DNA of 42,488 nt from Coprobacillus sp. CAG:605 (lineage in GTDB: Bacteria; Bacillota_I; Bacilli_A; RF39; UBA660), in contig HF998223.1 in the NCBI GenBank assembly GCA_000433255.1, positions 1-42,488 of the forward strand. The letters are read 5' to 3'. Of this stretch, positions 42,277-42,488 are shown in pieces. A model generated the notes under the pieces. It was given only the letters and a program-made list of their open reading frames with translations. It had not been told where the DNA came from and ran no database searches. Position 1 is the stretch's first letter. Each line of letters opens with the position of its first letter. The translations under genes were made by a program, and so were the position numbers.

Positions 42277-42305
42277 ATTATATAGTATTGTTCTTCTTTA
42301 TTCAA
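42277..42305 (-). promoter_or_regulatory. Promoter of the HD-valS T-box operon
   Basis: TTGAAT (42305-42300), 17 bp, TATAAT (42282-42277). The -35 overlaps the last codons of the upstream partial gene. Confidence 0.85.
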
Positions 42306-42488
42306 GACTTTCTTTTATTTTTAATACTTCATCAACTGATAATCCTGAAGCCTGAGAAATAGTATTGATATCTACATCTAGATTTAATAGTTTTTCAACC
42401 ATTTCTTGTTGCTTTTTTTGTTCGCCAGCAGCTTGTCCTTCAATAAGCCCTTCGTTTTTGGCTATTTCACGGCCAATCTTTTCCCACT
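42298..42488 (-). CDS. C-terminal end of a probable Rpn/PD-(D/E)XK nuclease-family protein (partial)
   Basis: The last 62 codons of a minus-strand gene that runs off the window. The visible end is a charged repeat (IAKNEGLIEGQAAGEQKKQQ) followed by a small helix-turn-helix-like close (INTISQASGLSVDEVLKIKE). This tail is typical of Rpn/PDDEXK_2 family recombination-promoting nucleases (often named PD-(D/E)XK transposases), whose catalytic part would lie outside. Call made from the tail only. Confidence 0.6.
   Translation of the reverse strand, partial: WEKIGREIAKNEGLIEGQAAGEQKKQQEMVEKLLNLDVDINTISQASGLSVDEVLKIKESLE

Noticed and set aside
1..42488. CRISPR array, rRNA, tRNA or insertion-sequence transposase
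   Set aside because: No regularly spaced repeats, rRNA segments, cloverleaf-like tRNA sequences or DDE transposase frames were seen. The short stretch 1-87 holds nothing I can support.

Overview
The window is AT-rich, densely packed bacterial DNA from a monoderm, spore-forming member of the Bacillota. Evidence for this is stage IV sporulation protein A (34082-35557), a dacB-spmA-spmB-rluB cluster in Bacillus order (21015-23967), a SpoVIF-like gene (37879-38121), and two tRNA-dependent T-box leaders. TGA is used as a stop (ATGA overlap of spmA and spmB at 22316-22319), so the code is the standard one and not the Mycoplasma code. The mix of very low GC, sporulation genes, HipA-like and Fic genes, and TasA-like exported proteins fits uncultured gut Bacilli (RF39 or Erysipelotrichia-like). 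That placement is an inference and was not tested.

Layout. 88-2499: two tandem HipA-like kinase genes. 2601-12670: one long minus-strand operon encoding a minimal Tad-like machine (CpaF-type ATPase, two TadB/TadC-like membrane proteins, two CpaB-like SAF proteins, a one-TM partner) together with a 1312-residue cysteine-rich exported protein and a membrane-anchored exported protein. A divergent plus-strand operon (12828-14885) follows, with a membrane thioredoxin, a CPBP protease and a metallophosphoesterase. 14908-17400: rpsO-pnp. 17625-17980: a candidate type I toxin-antitoxin locus. 17997-18467: a broken ABC transporter gene. 18589-20117: a second membrane thioredoxin with a tail-anchored acidic protein. 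20375-20999: ferredoxin and ASCH protein. 21015-24197: the sporulation operon. 24315-26216: uppP and a Fic gene with a small partner. 26441-29790: ileS under an Ile T-box. 30109-31719: an ABC-F protein. 31793-33772: an exported TasA-like protein with a GC-rich C-terminal segment that looks like the variable region of a diversity-generating retroelement (DGR). 34082-35557: spoIVA. 35560-35850: a structured RNA candidate. 35882-38121: exported protein, membrane-anchored XRE regulator, SpoVIF. 38262-38760: a second candidate type I toxin-antitoxin locus and an orphan antitoxin-like RNA. 38809-42270: an HD phosphohydrolase and valS under a Val T-box. 42298-42488: the end of a probable Rpn/PD-(D/E)XK protein.

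How parts may work together. The Tad-like operon probably builds or exports a surface structure made of the giant Cys-rich protein, and the two membrane-anchored CxxC proteins could manage its disulfides. The giant protein carries a Cys/Gln pair resembling an internal thioester adhesion domain. The most notable signals are the DGR-like hypervariable cassette, the pair of matching type I toxin-antitoxin loci with their orphan antitoxin copy, and the structured RNA next to spoIVA.
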